Source: Bacteroidia bacterium (GTDB lineage Bacteria; Bacteroidota; Bacteroidia; AKYH767-A; OLB10). From it: 31,455 bases of DNA. The first letter of the stretch is position 1; each line of letters starts with the position of its first letter. Below the pieces are notes generated by a model, which saw nothing but the letters and a program-made list of their open reading frames with translations, was not told where the DNA came from and ran no database searches. Both the position numbers and the translations under genes were made by a program. Of this stretch, positions 31,421-31,455 are shown in pieces. Where the stretch lies: assembly GCA_025450095.1 (NCBI GenBank), contig JANWID010000109.1:1-31455 (forward strand). The letters are read 5' to 3'.

Positions 31421-31455
31421 TCCTATAGGCGTTGAATCGCGCTCTGACAGTCAAA

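Noticed and set aside
1..31455. An integron integrase, transposase or phage recombinase
   Set aside because: No open frame shows tyrosine- or serine-recombinase or DDE motifs. The cassette-array idea therefore rests on spacer structure and gene arrangement alone.

Overview
The window looks like chromosomal DNA of an environmental Bacteroidetes bacterium, probably from the Chitinophagales/Sphingobacteriales/Saprospirales breadth. This rests on five or six secreted proteins with complete type IX secretion (T9SS type A) C-terminal sorting domains (PNP motif followed by a GIY/GVYF-type strand), on low GC, and on Bacteroidetes-type promoters (TAnnTTTG with an upstream TTTG). No rRNA, tRNA, CRISPR array, transposase or integrase was seen.

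Layout. About 35 genes are recognised and all but one lie on the minus strand; read them from high to low coordinates. From 31317 down to about 20500 the content is many short, mostly unrelated genes: lipoproteins, small membrane proteins, a YdhR-like monooxygenase, a NAD(P)H-binding protein, a YwqK/MORN-like protein and an FG-GAP lipoprotein. Spacers are short and often structured. From 20312 to 10723 there are mainly T9SS cargo proteins, a SpoIIE-type phosphatase with a membrane anchor, and the single plus-strand gene, a 1154-residue multi-Ig/PKD-like surface protein. From 10477 to 48 there is again a patchwork: a VOC protein, a dihydrofolate-reductase-like protein, two propeller-type T9SS proteins, a DUF4240 protein, small membrane and soluble unknowns, and an ArsR - SRPBCC - DUF1801 operon with a clear pair of operator palindromes.

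The main unusual signal is in the spacers. Many genes begin just after a GTTAGC/GTTATGC-type box or end in or just before a CTAAC/ATAAC-type box. In at least two spacers (24012-24231 and 27125-27207) the arms form long inverted repeats with bulged or unpaired bases, as in integron attC sites. Together with uniform gene orientation and mixed gene content this suggests a gene-cassette array, or the fossil of one, interleaved with ordinary chromosomal genes. No integron integrase lies in the window and the box does not fit GTTRRRY exactly, so this remains a hypothesis. Two further layers of small repeats overlie it: a palindrome TCCCGATAGCTATCGGGA (seven copies, two read in frame inside genes and one supplying a stop codon) and a CACCGAAGCAGG...CCTGCGAAGGTG hairpin, tandemly repeated inside one attC-like site.

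Functionally most small genes are unknown. Several lipoproteins and membrane/soluble pairs have the look of immunity or accessory proteins, but nothing in the sequence proves this.
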